Source of the DNA: Flavobacteriaceae bacterium
GTDB taxonomy: Bacteria > Bacteroidota > Bacteroidia > Flavobacteriales > Flavobacteriaceae
Assembly: GCA_018402135.1 (NCBI GenBank)
Contig: JAGYJF010000003.1
Coordinates: 496,001-560,000 of the forward strand
Reading direction: 5' to 3'
DNA length: 64,000 nucleotides
Each line of letters opens with the position of its first letter. Position 1 is the stretch's first letter. The notes beneath the pieces were generated by a model. The model made no database searches. It had not been told where the DNA came from and saw nothing but the letters and a program-made list of their open reading frames with translations. The translations under genes were made by a program, and so were the position numbers. Of the stretch, positions 43,656-53,544 are shown piece by piece.

Positions 43656-44962
43656 AAACTAAGTTTATTAGTGTTATTTTGGTATCCAAACCAAAGAATG
43701 TAGGAATAGCAAAATATAACTAAAATAAATGCTAATTTAAAACCAAACCTATCAATAAAAAAACCAAATGCAGGAGGAATTAATGCACCGCCTACAATTG
43801 CGGTACACAACAATCCAGAAGCTTTTGGTTTTAATTCTCCTAATCCAGATAAGGCCAGTGTAAATATGGTTGGAAACATGATTGAGTTGAATAGGCCTAC
43901 CGCTAAAATACTCCACATAGACCACAACCCACTAGTGATAATTGACATTACAATAAGCAAAATGGCAAAGCAGGCAAAAACAGCTAAAACTCTTGCAGGG
44001 TTAAATATTCGCGTTAAATAGGAACCAATAAAACGACCAATCATAGCGCCAGACCAATAAAAAGTTACAAAAACGCCAACAATGGCTTTGTTTTCGGTTT
44101 CTGCTAAACCAGAATTTAGGAATAACGATGCAATGTGGCTCATAAAGTTATTTTCCTTGACTAAACTCGCCATATCACCTTCTAAAAAATAGTTTACCAA
44201 ATAGCTGCCAATAGCCACCTCAGCACCAACATAAAAAAATATACCAAGCACGCCTAGCAACAAATTTCTGTGTTTTAAAGCATCGAAGTAAGTACCTATT
44301 GATTTTTGATTTATTAGCGTAGGAAGTTTTATAAATACAAAAGTCGCGGCCATGAAAATTATAAATATGGCGAGCCAAAGAAAGGGTTTTTGTACTGCAG
44401 AGGCTTCGTTTAAAAGATAGGTCTCCTTTATAGTTGGCGACAGAATTTCTATTTCTTCTCGTGTTTTTATTTTATCACTCAAGATAAAAAGAGCACCAAC
44501 GGCTGGAGCAATCGCTGTTCCTAATGAATTGAATGCCTGAGATAAGTTTAACCTACTGGAGGCGCCATCTTCGCTGCCTAAAACTGCAACAAAAGGATTG
44601 GCTGCAACTTGCAAAATAGTCATGCCAGCGGCAAGTGTGAAATAAGCAGCTAAAAACAGTCCAAATTCCCGATATGATGCCGCTGGATAAAACAAAGCAC
44701 ATCCTAATGCCATCGTCACTAATCCTAAAACAATACCGTATTTGTAACCTATTTTTGATAAAACATAACTGGCAGGTATAGACAGCACAAAATACGCGCC
44801 GAAAAAAGCAAATTGCACCAGTCCTGCTTGAAAATAAGTAAGTGTAAAAAGTTCTCGAAGTCTTGGGATTAAAGAGTCTACAAGTACCGTTATAAATCCC
44901 CACAGAAAAAATAAAGTAGTTAAGAGTATAAATGAGGAGCGATAGGTTTTTGTTTTACTCAT
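43652..44962 (-). CDS. Sugar MFS transporter (FucP/GluP-like)
   Basis: The 436-residue permease has 12 predicted membrane helices and family sequence such as FFLWGFITVLVDSLIPRLRELF, QVAANPFVAVLGSEDGASSRLNLSQAFNSLGTAIAP and SIMFPTIFTLALSGLG. This places it with the fucose/glucose-galactose proton symporters. Its place between GH92 and glycosylasparaginase suggests it imports a monosaccharide released from glycans, probably mannose or GlcNAc. The substrate is inferred from its neighbours. It has a 9-nt gap from GH92 and a 4-nt overlap with the next gene. Confidence 0.92.
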   Translation of the reverse strand: MSKTKTYRSSFILLTTLFFLWGFITVLVDSLIPRLRELFTLTYFQAGLVQFAFFGAYFVLSIPASYVLSKIGYKYGIVLGLVTMALGCALFYPAASYREFGLFLAAYFTLAAGMTILQVAANPFVAVLGSEDGASSRLNLSQAFNSLGTAIAPAVGALFILSDKIKTREEIEILSPTIKETYLLNEASAVQKPFLWLAIFIIFMAATFVFIKLPTLINQKSIGTYFDALKHRNLLLGVLGIFFYVGAEVAIGSYLVNYFLEGDMASLVKENNFMSHIASLFLNSGLAETENKAIVGVFVTFYWSGAMIGRFIGSYLTRIFNPARVLAVFACFAILLIVMSIITSGLWSMWSILAVGLFNSIMFPTIFTLALSGLGELKPKASGLLCTAIVGGALIPPAFGFFIDRFGFKLAFILVIFCYSYILWFGYQNNTNKLSL

Positions 44963-44971
44963 AGCGTATTT

Positions 44972-47923
44972 TTAATTAACTGAAATTTCATCAACAAACA
45001 GCCAAGCTTTTCCTTTAAAGGGGGCACCTAAATGCCAAGTTGGTAAATTTCCTATATTTTTGGCGACCACCTTTATAAATCTATAATTTCTTCCTGAAAC
45101 TTCAGAAGAAATGGTTTTGATTTCAGTGGGTTCTAAGGGTTTGGGATTTTGAAAATTGTGTTGCTCAATGAGCACAAATTCGTCTCCGTTATTTGATCCA
45201 TAAAAACTAACTTCCGAAGGATAAAAAATCCAACTTCTTTGATCTTGAAGAAAATTTATTTTAATGGTTGAAACTTCTCTCAATTCACCCAAATCTAATA
45301 TCACATCAAGGTTGGAGTCTTGGTAGCCTTGCCAAGTACCAGTTCTAAAATCTAAGGCTCCTAAAACACCGTCTATAAGTGCATTATCACCACCGCCGTT
45401 GTATTGATTGGCATAGTTGGTGTTTAAAACAATGGATATTTTAGGGTCTATTTTATAGAATTGGGTTGTAATTACAGCGCTTTGCTTTTGATTGTTTTCC
45501 GCATAAATTTTTAAAATGGCAGGTTCTGAAATAATGAATGGTTGTTCGTAAGGTTGAAATTCTGAATCATCAATCGCATAAAATATTGTGGCATCCTTAT
45601 CAGCATTTTTTAATAGTATTTGCGTTTCATTTTTAAAAGCCACATCACCTTCGGCAATAAATGGCACTGGTACAATAAGATGGTCATTTATTGCGGTAGC
45701 TGGCACATATTGGTCTTCTGTAGCCCAATCGCTAGGGTTGTTTGTCATGAAAAATTCTAGGGTGCCACCGCTTATGAGGTCCGCATGATTTAAATAGGAA
45801 TAAGGATGCTGCTTACCATTAAGCTTCACACTTTCAACATAGAGGTTTTCTAAAGAAAGGTTGTTGACTTTAATAGTGAACGTTTTTCCATTTTTTAAAT
45901 TAATACTAGCCTTATCAAACAAAGGGGTTCCAATAATGTATTGGTTGCTACCAGGCGTTACGGGATAAAAACCTAACGAGCTGAAAATATACCAAGCACT
46001 CATTTGTCCGCAGTCTTCATTTCCAGAAATACCATCAGGGTTATTATGGTATTGTTCGGTTAAAATTTGTCTTACTTTTTCTTGGGTTTTATAAGGTTTA
46101 TTGACAAAATTATAAACGTAAGCCATATGATGACTGGGTTCGTTACCATGGGCATATTGCCCAATCAAACCAGTAATATCTACTTGATGCCTGCCTGAGG
46201 TTTCGCCTTCAGCCACAAATAATTTATCCAAATAATTTTCAAGTGCTTCTTTACTACCCATCAAATCCATCAAGCCTGAAAAATCCTGAGGGGTGTATAG
46301 GCTGTACTGCCATGCATTTGCTTCGGTATAATTAAAATTAACTTCGTATGGATCAAACGGTGTAAACCAAGTATTTCTGAAACGTCCACGCATAAAATGT
46401 GTTTCTGGATCAAAAACATTTTTGTAGTATTGAGCACGTTCGATAAAAAGTTTATAATCTTCTTCTTTGCCTAATTCCCTCGCCATTTGAGCAATGGTCC
46501 AATCGTCATAAGCATATTCAAGTGTTTTTGAAACGGATTCACTTTCGTTTTCAACAGGAATAAATCCAAGGGTTTTATACGATTCTAATCCTAATTTATC
46601 TTGTAAAGCAGAATGTTTCATAGCTTCAAACGCTTTTTCAAAGTCGTAATCTTTTATGCCTTTTAGGTAAGCATCAGCTATCACTGGAACCGCATGATAA
46701 CCAATCATGCAACCAGTGTAGTTGCCCGATAAATCCCAAATTGGCATAATGCCACCTTCGTCATATTTTGCTATAAAGGTTTTTATAAAATCATTAGTTC
46801 GTTCGGTTTCAATAATAGTAAATAATGGGTGTGCAGCACGATACGTATCCCAAAAAGAAAACACGGTGTAATAATTAAAATCGGTGTTTTGATGGATTTC
46901 TAAATCCATACCGCGATAACGGCCATCGACATCTTGGTATATATTTGGAGCTATCGTGGCGTGGTACATGGCAGAGTAAAACACAACTTTTTGATCGTAA
47001 TCAGAAGTTTCAACTATAATTTTTTCAAGTTGACGTTCCCAAATGTCTTGGGCTTCTTTTTTTACTGCTAAAAAGGATTTATTGTCAATTTCTGTTTCTA
47101 AATTGTTTTTGGCCCCGTTTTCATCAACAGGGCTAATTCCTATTCTCACATAAATAGGTTCATTTTCTGGATTTTCAAATTCTAAGGCAACTTGTTTGCT
47201 TTCAAACTTATAGTTTTTAGAAGAACTCGCATTTTCAATCGCATAAGTAAGGTTTTTAATGGGTTTTGAAAAATTGATGTAATAATACAATCGTTGGTCT
47301 TCAGCCCATGCTTTTGAATAACGATACCCCGAAATAGTTGAGTCGTTTAACTTATTTATTTTATAATCGAGTAATTCATCGCGATGCTCTAAATCAAGAA
47401 TAATAAATTGTTGGTCTTTAGACGGAAATTGATATTTATGAATACCACTTCGGTAAGAAACAGTGAGTTCAACTTCAATATTGGTTGAATCGAGTAATAC
47501 TTTATAATAACCAGGTTCTGCTAATTCGTTATCGTGAGAAAAGTGTGCTCGATAACCTTTTTCACCATTAAAACCGTTATTGAAATTAATTTCATTTGTG
47601 GGCATTAAAAGTACATCGCCATAATCTGAAACGCCAGTTCCGCTGAGGTGCGTATGCGAAAACCCATAAATGTAACTATCGCTATAATGATAGCCACTAC
47701 AGCCTTCCCAACTGCCGTCCACTCGCGTATCGGGGCTAAGTTGCATCATTCCAAAAGGCAAAGTCGCGCCGGGAAAGGTATGCCCTGTACCATCGGTACC
47801 AATAAAAGGGTTGACGTAAGATACAAGCGAAGTGTCTTTTTTTGCCAGGGAAATTTCGACTTGTTTGTCGCAACTTATTAGTAAAATTGAAAAAATAAAA
47901 ATGAATAGTTTATAAGTATGCAT
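44972..47923 (-). CDS. GH92 alpha-mannosidase (lipoprotein) with C-terminal accessory domain
   Basis: The 983-residue protein has a lipoprotein signal (lipobox LISC, Cys19). GH92 sequence follows: VNPFIGTDGTGHTFPGATLPFGMMQLSPDT, HTHLSGTGVSDYGDVLLMP, FWDTYRAAHPLFTI and GNEDCGQMSAWYIFSSLGFYPVTPGS, with acidic Ca- and acid/base-binding parts present. After about 750, a chitobiase-like and an F5/8-type (galactose-binding) domain extend the protein (VILDLGELREVSTIKINFL). GH92 enzymes are Ca-dependent exo-alpha-mannosidases, mostly acting on N-glycans. It heads its operon, divergent from GH20. Confidence 0.95.
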   Translation of the reverse strand: MHTYKLFIFIFSILLISCDKQVEISLAKKDTSLVSYVNPFIGTDGTGHTFPGATLPFGMMQLSPDTRVDGSWEGCSGYHYSDSYIYGFSHTHLSGTGVSDYGDVLLMPTNEINFNNGFNGEKGYRAHFSHDNELAEPGYYKVLLDSTNIEVELTVSYRSGIHKYQFPSKDQQFIILDLEHRDELLDYKINKLNDSTISGYRYSKAWAEDQRLYYYINFSKPIKNLTYAIENASSSKNYKFESKQVALEFENPENEPIYVRIGISPVDENGAKNNLETEIDNKSFLAVKKEAQDIWERQLEKIIVETSDYDQKVVFYSAMYHATIAPNIYQDVDGRYRGMDLEIHQNTDFNYYTVFSFWDTYRAAHPLFTIIETERTNDFIKTFIAKYDEGGIMPIWDLSGNYTGCMIGYHAVPVIADAYLKGIKDYDFEKAFEAMKHSALQDKLGLESYKTLGFIPVENESESVSKTLEYAYDDWTIAQMARELGKEEDYKLFIERAQYYKNVFDPETHFMRGRFRNTWFTPFDPYEVNFNYTEANAWQYSLYTPQDFSGLMDLMGSKEALENYLDKLFVAEGETSGRHQVDITGLIGQYAHGNEPSHHMAYVYNFVNKPYKTQEKVRQILTEQYHNNPDGISGNEDCGQMSAWYIFSSLGFYPVTPGSNQYIIGTPLFDKASINLKNGKTFTIKVNNLSLENLYVESVKLNGKQHPYSYLNHADLISGGTLEFFMTNNPSDWATEDQYVPATAINDHLIVPVPFIAEGDVAFKNETQILLKNADKDATIFYAIDDSEFQPYEQPFIISEPAILKIYAENNQKQSAVITTQFYKIDPKISIVLNTNYANQYNGGGDNALIDGVLGALDFRTGTWQGYQDSNLDVILDLGELREVSTIKINFLQDQRSWIFYPSEVSFYGSNNGDEFVLIEQHNFQNPKPLEPTEIKTISSEVSGRNYRFIKVVAKNIGNLPTWHLGAPFKGKAWLFVDEISVN

Positions 47924-47964
47924 TACAAATTGATTAGTACTTTTAGCCTACCAATATACTAAAA

Positions 47965-50259
47965 ATGCAATTGAAGTTTTTATATTTAATGTTACTTGTT
48001 TTTCTAACTAGTTGTCAAAATCAAGGGCCAACACAGATCATTTCTACAATACTCCCACAACCCAATCTTCAAAAAATTAATAATGACCATTTTGTTTTGA
48101 CATCAAGTTCACAAATCGTATATGATGAACGTTTGAAAGAATCGGCGCTTTTTTTAATTGAATTTTTAGAACAAGGAGCAAACTTTCGCTTTAGCGAAAA
48201 TTATAAAACTGCAGACATTGAATTTATTTTTGACGCGTCCATTTCTGAAACCTCTGGGTATCATTTAACCATTTCATCCGAAAAGATTTCTGTAAAGGCA
48301 TCTTCGGAAATGGGTGCGTTTTATGCCGTGCAATCGTTAAGACAACTGTTGCCTGAAGCGCTAGAAAACCAAACTTTCACCGAAAACAAAATTCTAATTC
48401 AAGCACAGCATATTGAAGATGTACCGCAATTTGCCTATCGCGGAATGCATCTAGATGTGGGTCGCCATTTCTTTCCGGTAGCGTTTATCAAGAAATACAT
48501 CGATATGCTGGCACTGCTTAAGATGAATACTTTTCACTGGCACTTAACCGAAGACCAAGGTTGGCGCATCGAGATTAAAAAATATCCAAAATTACAAGAG
48601 GTTGCTGCATGGCGCGACGAAACACTCATTGGTCATTACAACGATATGCCACACCAATTTGACGGAAAACGTTACGGTGGTTATTACACCCAAGAAGAGG
48701 TCAAAGAAATCGTTGCATATGCTTCAGCAAGACACATTACCGTAATTCCGGAAATTGAGATGCCCGGACATTCACAGGCTGCAATTGCCGCTTATCCGCA
48801 TTTGGGATGTACAGGCGAAAACCCCGGAGTGGCTAAACTTTGGGGTGTTTTTGAGGATATTTATTGCCCTAAAGAAGAAACATTCGCTTTTTTGGAAGAC
48901 ATTCTAGATGAAGTTCTGGAGCTTTTCCCCAGTGAGTACATTCATATAGGTGGTGACGAAGCACCCAAAACCCGATGGAAAAATTGCGAAAGTTGTCAGG
49001 CACTCATTAAAAAAGAGGGGCTAAAAGACGAGCACGAACTTCAAAGCTATTTCATCACGCGAATGGAAGGCTATCTCAATAGCAAAGGCCGCCAAATAAT
49101 CGGTTGGGACGAAATTTTGGAAGGAGGCTTAGCTCCCAATGCCACCGTGATGTCATGGCGCGGCGTTGAAGGTGCAGTTGCGGCTGCCAAACAAGGGCAC
49201 AAGGTAATTATGACACCTACTTCGCATTGTTATTTTGATTATTACCAAAGCGAAAATGACACCGAACCACTGGCCATTGGCGGGTTTTTACCCTTAGAAA
49301 AAGTCTATCATTTTAATCTGATTCCTGAAGGTTTAACCGCCGAAGAATCCCAATTTGTATTAGGCGCGCAAGGCAATCTCTGGACGGAATATATGAAAGA
49401 TGAAAAGCAAGTGGAATATATGGCGTTTCCGCGAGCAATAGCGTTGAGCGAAGTGTTGTGGACTTCAGAAGAACTTAGAAATTACGGAGATTTTGTGAAA
49501 AGATTAGAGCATTTCCAAGAGCGGATGGATGCGTTAGACATCAATTATGCCAATCATTTGTATGAAATAAAAGGCGAAATTCAATCCAATGAAAATGGTA
49601 TTTTCTTTCAATTAAAATCGGAAAGTAACTCCAACCCTATTTTTTATGCTACAGACGGCAGCGAGCCCAATTTACTATCTTATAAATATGAAAATGCCAT
49701 CTCAGTTGCTGAAGACCTTAATATAAAAGCAGCAGTTTTTGACGAAAACGAAAAGCAATTAAGTTCCATTTTTGAGGAAACAATTAAAATGCATAAGGCC
49801 GTGGGTAAAAAAATTGAACTGAGTGTTGAACCAAGCAAAGTTTATAGCGGCAGTGGCGCGGTCGGGTTAATCAATGGGATTCAAGGTAGTGACAAACGGT
49901 ATGGTGATAAAGAATGGCTGGGGTTTTGGGGCGATGATTTGGAAATCCTGATTGATTTAGGTGCAGAAACTGAAATAAACAAGATTTCAACCAGATTTTA
50001 TGACGCCATAGGGCAATGGATTTACGCACCGTCAATTATTGAAGTTGCAGTTTTAGATAGTGAAAGAAATAATTTGACAAAGCATAATGCTACTTTGGTT
50101 GATGGCAGGAAAAATGTAAAAAATTTAGAAGTTCGTGTTGAAAATTTAGATGCGAGATACATTCATATTAACATCAAAAATTACGGCACCATACCGGATG
50201 GTTCGCAAGGTGCCGGCCATAAGGCCTGGTTGTTTATTGATGAGGTTTTTGTGGAATAA
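47965..50259 (+). CDS. GH20 beta-N-acetylhexosaminidase (lipoprotein)
   Basis: The 764-residue exo-hexosaminidase has a lipobox (LTSC, Cys17), a GH20b N-terminal domain (about 30-150) and the catalytic TIM barrel with the Asp-Glu pair in HIGGDEAPKTRW (about 327). Substrate-site sequences are MHLDVGRHFFPV, FHWHLTEDQGWRIEIKKYPKL and PEIEMPGHSQAA. The C-terminus has a chitobiase-like segment and an F5/8-type domain (LIDLGAETEINKISTRFY) like that of the GH92 neighbour. It starts the rightward operon, with only 41 nt between the two divergent starts. Confidence 0.95.
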   Translation: MQLKFLYLMLLVFLTSCQNQGPTQIISTILPQPNLQKINNDHFVLTSSSQIVYDERLKESALFLIEFLEQGANFRFSENYKTADIEFIFDASISETSGYHLTISSEKISVKASSEMGAFYAVQSLRQLLPEALENQTFTENKILIQAQHIEDVPQFAYRGMHLDVGRHFFPVAFIKKYIDMLALLKMNTFHWHLTEDQGWRIEIKKYPKLQEVAAWRDETLIGHYNDMPHQFDGKRYGGYYTQEEVKEIVAYASARHITVIPEIEMPGHSQAAIAAYPHLGCTGENPGVAKLWGVFEDIYCPKEETFAFLEDILDEVLELFPSEYIHIGGDEAPKTRWKNCESCQALIKKEGLKDEHELQSYFITRMEGYLNSKGRQIIGWDEILEGGLAPNATVMSWRGVEGAVAAAKQGHKVIMTPTSHCYFDYYQSENDTEPLAIGGFLPLEKVYHFNLIPEGLTAEESQFVLGAQGNLWTEYMKDEKQVEYMAFPRAIALSEVLWTSEELRNYGDFVKRLEHFQERMDALDINYANHLYEIKGEIQSNENGIFFQLKSESNSNPIFYATDGSEPNLLSYKYENAISVAEDLNIKAAVFDENEKQLSSIFEETIKMHKAVGKKIELSVEPSKVYSGSGAVGLINGIQGSDKRYGDKEWLGFWGDDLEILIDLGAETEINKISTRFYDAIGQWIYAPSIIEVAVLDSERNNLTKHNATLVDGRKNVKNLEVRVENLDARYIHINIKNYGTIPDGSQGAGHKAWLFIDEVFVE

Positions 50260-50306
50260 ACACAACCTTTTCGGAATGAAATCCAAAAAAGTCGAATATT
50301 GTAAGT

Positions 50307-51029
50307 ATGATACTAGAAATTTGTGCAGCAACTATCCAATCAGCCATCAATGCTGAAACTGCCGGTGCGCACCGCGTTGAGTTATGCAGTGAGTTAGCCG
50401 TTGGTGGTATAACACCATCATTTGGAATGATTCAAGAGGGTTTAAAGATAGTATCCATTCCAGTGTTTATTTTGATTCGCCCTCGGAGTGGTAATTTCAC
50501 TTATTCCGAAGACGAATTTGAAATTATAAAAGCAGACATCCTGCAATGCAGACAAATGGGTTGTGCAGGCATTGTTTCTGGCGTTTTGAATGTTGATAAT
50601 TCCATCGATGTTATTAGAACCAAAGAATTGGTCGAACTAAGCAAGCCTTTACCATTTACGTTTCATCGTGCATTTGACTGGGTGCCAAACCCAACAGAAG
50701 CGTTAGAAACCCTAATTGATATTGGTATTCAAAGGGTTTTGACATCCGGGCAGTCATCTACTGCAGAAAAAGGTATTGAGTTGTTAACCCAACTGCATCA
50801 ACAAGCAAATAATCGGATTCAGATTTTGCCTGGTGGCGGCATCAATGAAAATAATGTAAAATTGTTTAAAGATAAGGGATTTACTGAAATCCACGCTTCT
50901 GCCACAACTTTGGTTCAAGAAACAGCCGTCCCAATAGTTACAATGAATAGTACAAAGTTTTTTCAGGAACATAAAGTGTTTGAATCTAACACCGAAATTA
51001 TTTGTAGAATTTTAAAGAATTTAGATTGA
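50307..51029 (+). CDS. cutC: CutC-family protein
   Basis: The 240-residue TIM-barrel protein reads LEICAATIQSAINAETAGAHRVELCSELAVGGITPSFG, VFILIRPRSGNFTYSEDE and LPGGGINENNV, all CutC-like. The family was named for copper homeostasis, but that role is disputed. Its placement between GH20 and beta-mannosidase genes, with a 4-nt overlap into the latter, suggests a role in sugar or glycan metabolism. There is no signal peptide, so it is cytoplasmic. Confidence 0.93.
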   Translation: MILEICAATIQSAINAETAGAHRVELCSELAVGGITPSFGMIQEGLKIVSIPVFILIRPRSGNFTYSEDEFEIIKADILQCRQMGCAGIVSGVLNVDNSIDVIRTKELVELSKPLPFTFHRAFDWVPNPTEALETLIDIGIQRVLTSGQSSTAEKGIELLTQLHQQANNRIQILPGGGINENNVKLFKDKGFTEIHASATTLVQETAVPIVTMNSTKFFQEHKVFESNTEIICRILKNLD

Positions 51030-51625
51030 AATATAGGCTATTAATATTATTACTACTTTTGATTTTGAGTTGTGAAAGACAATCAAAACATTTGGTTTCC
51101 AAGAAATTAATTCATGAAGGTTGGCAATTCAAAAAAACCACAGATTCTATTTGGTATCCGGCAACCGTTCCCGGTTCGGTACATACTGATTTGTACGGAA
51201 ATAAACTTATTCCGCATCCTTTTGTAAAAGATAATGAGTTGCAATTGCAATGGATTTCTGAAACAGGATGGGAATATCAAACAAGGTTTTCTGTTGATGA
51301 AAAAACACTTCAAAAATCCAATCATATGTTAAGCTTTGATGGCTTAGATACCTACGCTTCAGTTTATGTAAATGACAGTTTAGTATTAAGTGCCAATAAC
51401 GCTTTTAGGTTTTGGAAGGCAGATGTAAAGCCATTTATTAAATTAGAAAATCACATAAGAATTGTTTTTGAGCCCACCAGTATTTCTGAAGAAGCCGAAA
51501 AGGACAAATTAGATTACGAACTTCCTGAAGGCCTGCGTATTTTTTCGCGTAAAGCGCAATTTCAATACGGTTGGGACTGGGGGCCAACATTTATAACCTC
51601 AGGAATTTGGCGCAAGGTTTTTTAG
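51026..51625 (+). pseudogene. Beta-mannosidase (GH2), N-terminal part, ends at a frameshift
   Basis: Starting with TTG that overlaps the cutC stop, this frame encodes a lipoprotein signal (ILSC, Cys17) and the GH2 sugar-binding domain (EGWQFKKTTDSIWYPATVPGSVHTDLYG, SFDGLDTYASVYVN, FQYGWDWGPTFITSGIWRKVF). It then meets a stop. Adding one T to the T6 run at 51618-51623 restores KVFLESWNMARI, the normal beta-mannosidase continuation, in frame with the remaining 628 codons. It is either a real frameshift or a homopolymer sequencing error. Confidence 0.85.
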
Positions 51626-53502
51626 AAAGCTGGAATATGGCCAGAATAGAAGACACCTATTTTAAACAAATTAAACTAAGCGATAGTATTGCAAAACTTG
51701 AGGCCGAAATCGCTATAACACTCCATGAAGAAAAAGAATTAACCCTCGATATTCTTGTTGAGGGAGAATTAAAGGCCACAATAAAACAAGAATTTAGAGC
51801 TGGACAACATGTGATGAATATCCCATTTACTATTGAAAACCCTCAGCGTTGGTGGCCACACAACCTGGGTGAGCCACATTTGTATGACTTTGAAGTGCGC
51901 TTAAGACGAAATAACAAAATATTGGACGTAAAAAAACTTAAAAAAGGTCTGCGAACCATTGAGCATATCGCAGAAAAGGATGAGGTGGGCGAGTCCTTTT
52001 ATTTTAAAGTAAACGGCGTTCCTGTTTTTATGAAAGGTGCCAATTACATTCCGCAAAACAGTTTTCAAAGTGAAGTAACAGAACAACATTATGAGCAATT
52101 ACTAAACGATGTGGTGACAGCCAATATGAATATGCTTCGGGTTTGGGGTGGCGGCATTTATGAAAATGATGTGTTTTATGAAAAATGTGATGAAAAGGGC
52201 TTGCTAGTTTGGCAGGATTTTATGTTTGCCTGTGCGATGTATCCCGGTGATGAATCCTTTCTGAAAAATGTACAGCAGGAGGCCATCGATAATGTAAAAC
52301 GCTTGCGAAATTTTACTTCTATTGCTTTGTGGTGCGGTAACAATGAAGTAAGCGAAGGCTGGCACCGCTGGGGTTGGCAGGAAGGCAGAAGTGAACCTGA
52401 AAAAGAAGAGATTTGGAACAATTATTTAAAAATTTTCGACACCATTTTACCAAATACCGTGAATAAATTATCGGAAGTTCCTTATTGGGAAACTTCTCCA
52501 AAATTTGGTCGGGGTGATATTCGCTATATAACCGAAGGCAATGCACACGACTGGTGGGTTTGGCATGATGGGTATCCGTTTGAAAGTTTGGAAAAGAATG
52601 TGCCTCGTTTTATGAGTGAATTTGGCTTTCAGGCGTTTCCAAGCTATGAAACTATTAAATTTATAAACGACAACGACAGTATAGATATTAATTCACCTGC
52701 AATAAAAACCCATCAAAAACATCAAATCGGTTTTGAGCGAATTAAAGAATATATGGAACATGATTTTCCGGTGCCTGATAATGACGAAGATTACGTGTAT
52801 ATAAGTCAGTTGTTGCAAGCCTATGGCATCGGTAAAGGTATTGAGGCACATCGGCGTTCGAGACCTTATAATATGGGCAGTTTATATTGGCAACTCAACG
52901 ACTGCTGGCCCGCGGTGAGTTGGTCGAGCATCGATTTTTTTGGTAACTGGAAGGCATTGCAATATCAAGCCAAGCGGAGTTTTGAGAATCTTCTCATTTC
53001 ATCAGAAATAGTGAATGATACACTTCAGGTGTATATTGTAAATGATTTGCTTGAAACCCAAACAGGCACTTTAAAGCTTAAACTGATGGATTTTTATGGG
53101 GACGAACTTTGGAGCGAGAATACAGAAATATCCATAGATAAATCAAGCAGCAATATTTATACAAAAATTCCTGACAAGATTTACAAAGGTAAAGAAGGCA
53201 AAGTGGTATTAGAAGCGCGTTTTATGGACGCCTCATCATTGCATTATTTTTCAAAACCAAAGGATTTAATTTTGCCAAAAGCTAAATTGAATTATCAGAT
53301 TACTGAATTAGAGGATGGTTACAAAATTGAAATCACTTCGGAAATCCTTCAAAAAAACGTATTTTTTTATGCCAACCAAAAAGGACATTTTAGTGATAAT
53401 TTTTTTGACTTGTTACCCGGTGAGGTAAAAACTATTTACTTTAAAACCAGAACCGAAGGCGCAGTCATTCAATTTAAAACGTTTAACACATTAATAAGAT
53501 AA
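51619..53502 (+). CDS. Beta-mannosidase (GH2), catalytic part after the frameshift
   Basis: This is the remainder of the GH2 beta-mannosidase, joined to the N-terminal part by a one-base correction; the total is about 825 residues, a normal length. The acid/base Glu is in LWCGNNEVSEGWHRWGWQ and the nucleophile Glu in FMSEFGFQAFPS. MLRVWGGGIYENDVFYEKCDEKG and GSLYWQLNDCWPAVSWSS are family signatures. It would remove the single core beta-mannose of N-glycans, or act on mannan. Out of frame as sequenced, expression of an active enzyme is doubtful unless the error is artefactual or bypassed. Confidence 0.88.
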   Translation, partial: FLESWNMARIEDTYFKQIKLSDSIAKLEAEIAITLHEEKELTLDILVEGELKATIKQEFRAGQHVMNIPFTIENPQRWWPHNLGEPHLYDFEVRLRRNNKILDVKKLKKGLRTIEHIAEKDEVGESFYFKVNGVPVFMKGANYIPQNSFQSEVTEQHYEQLLNDVVTANMNMLRVWGGGIYENDVFYEKCDEKGLLVWQDFMFACAMYPGDESFLKNVQQEAIDNVKRLRNFTSIALWCGNNEVSEGWHRWGWQEGRSEPEKEEIWNNYLKIFDTILPNTVNKLSEVPYWETSPKFGRGDIRYITEGNAHDWWVWHDGYPFESLEKNVPRFMSEFGFQAFPSYETIKFINDNDSIDINSPAIKTHQKHQIGFERIKEYMEHDFPVPDNDEDYVYISQLLQAYGIGKGIEAHRRSRPYNMGSLYWQLNDCWPAVSWSSIDFFGNWKALQYQAKRSFENLLISSEIVNDTLQVYIVNDLLETQTGTLKLKLMDFYGDELWSENTEISIDKSSSNIYTKIPDKIYKGKEGKVVLEARFMDASSLHYFSKPKDLILPKAKLNYQITELEDGYKIEITSEILQKNVFFYANQKGHFSDNFFDLLPGEVKTIYFKTRTEGAVIQFKTFNTLIR

Positions 53503-53544
53503 ATACTACCGCTTCTAACTAACTTTGTTTTCTATTTTTATAGA

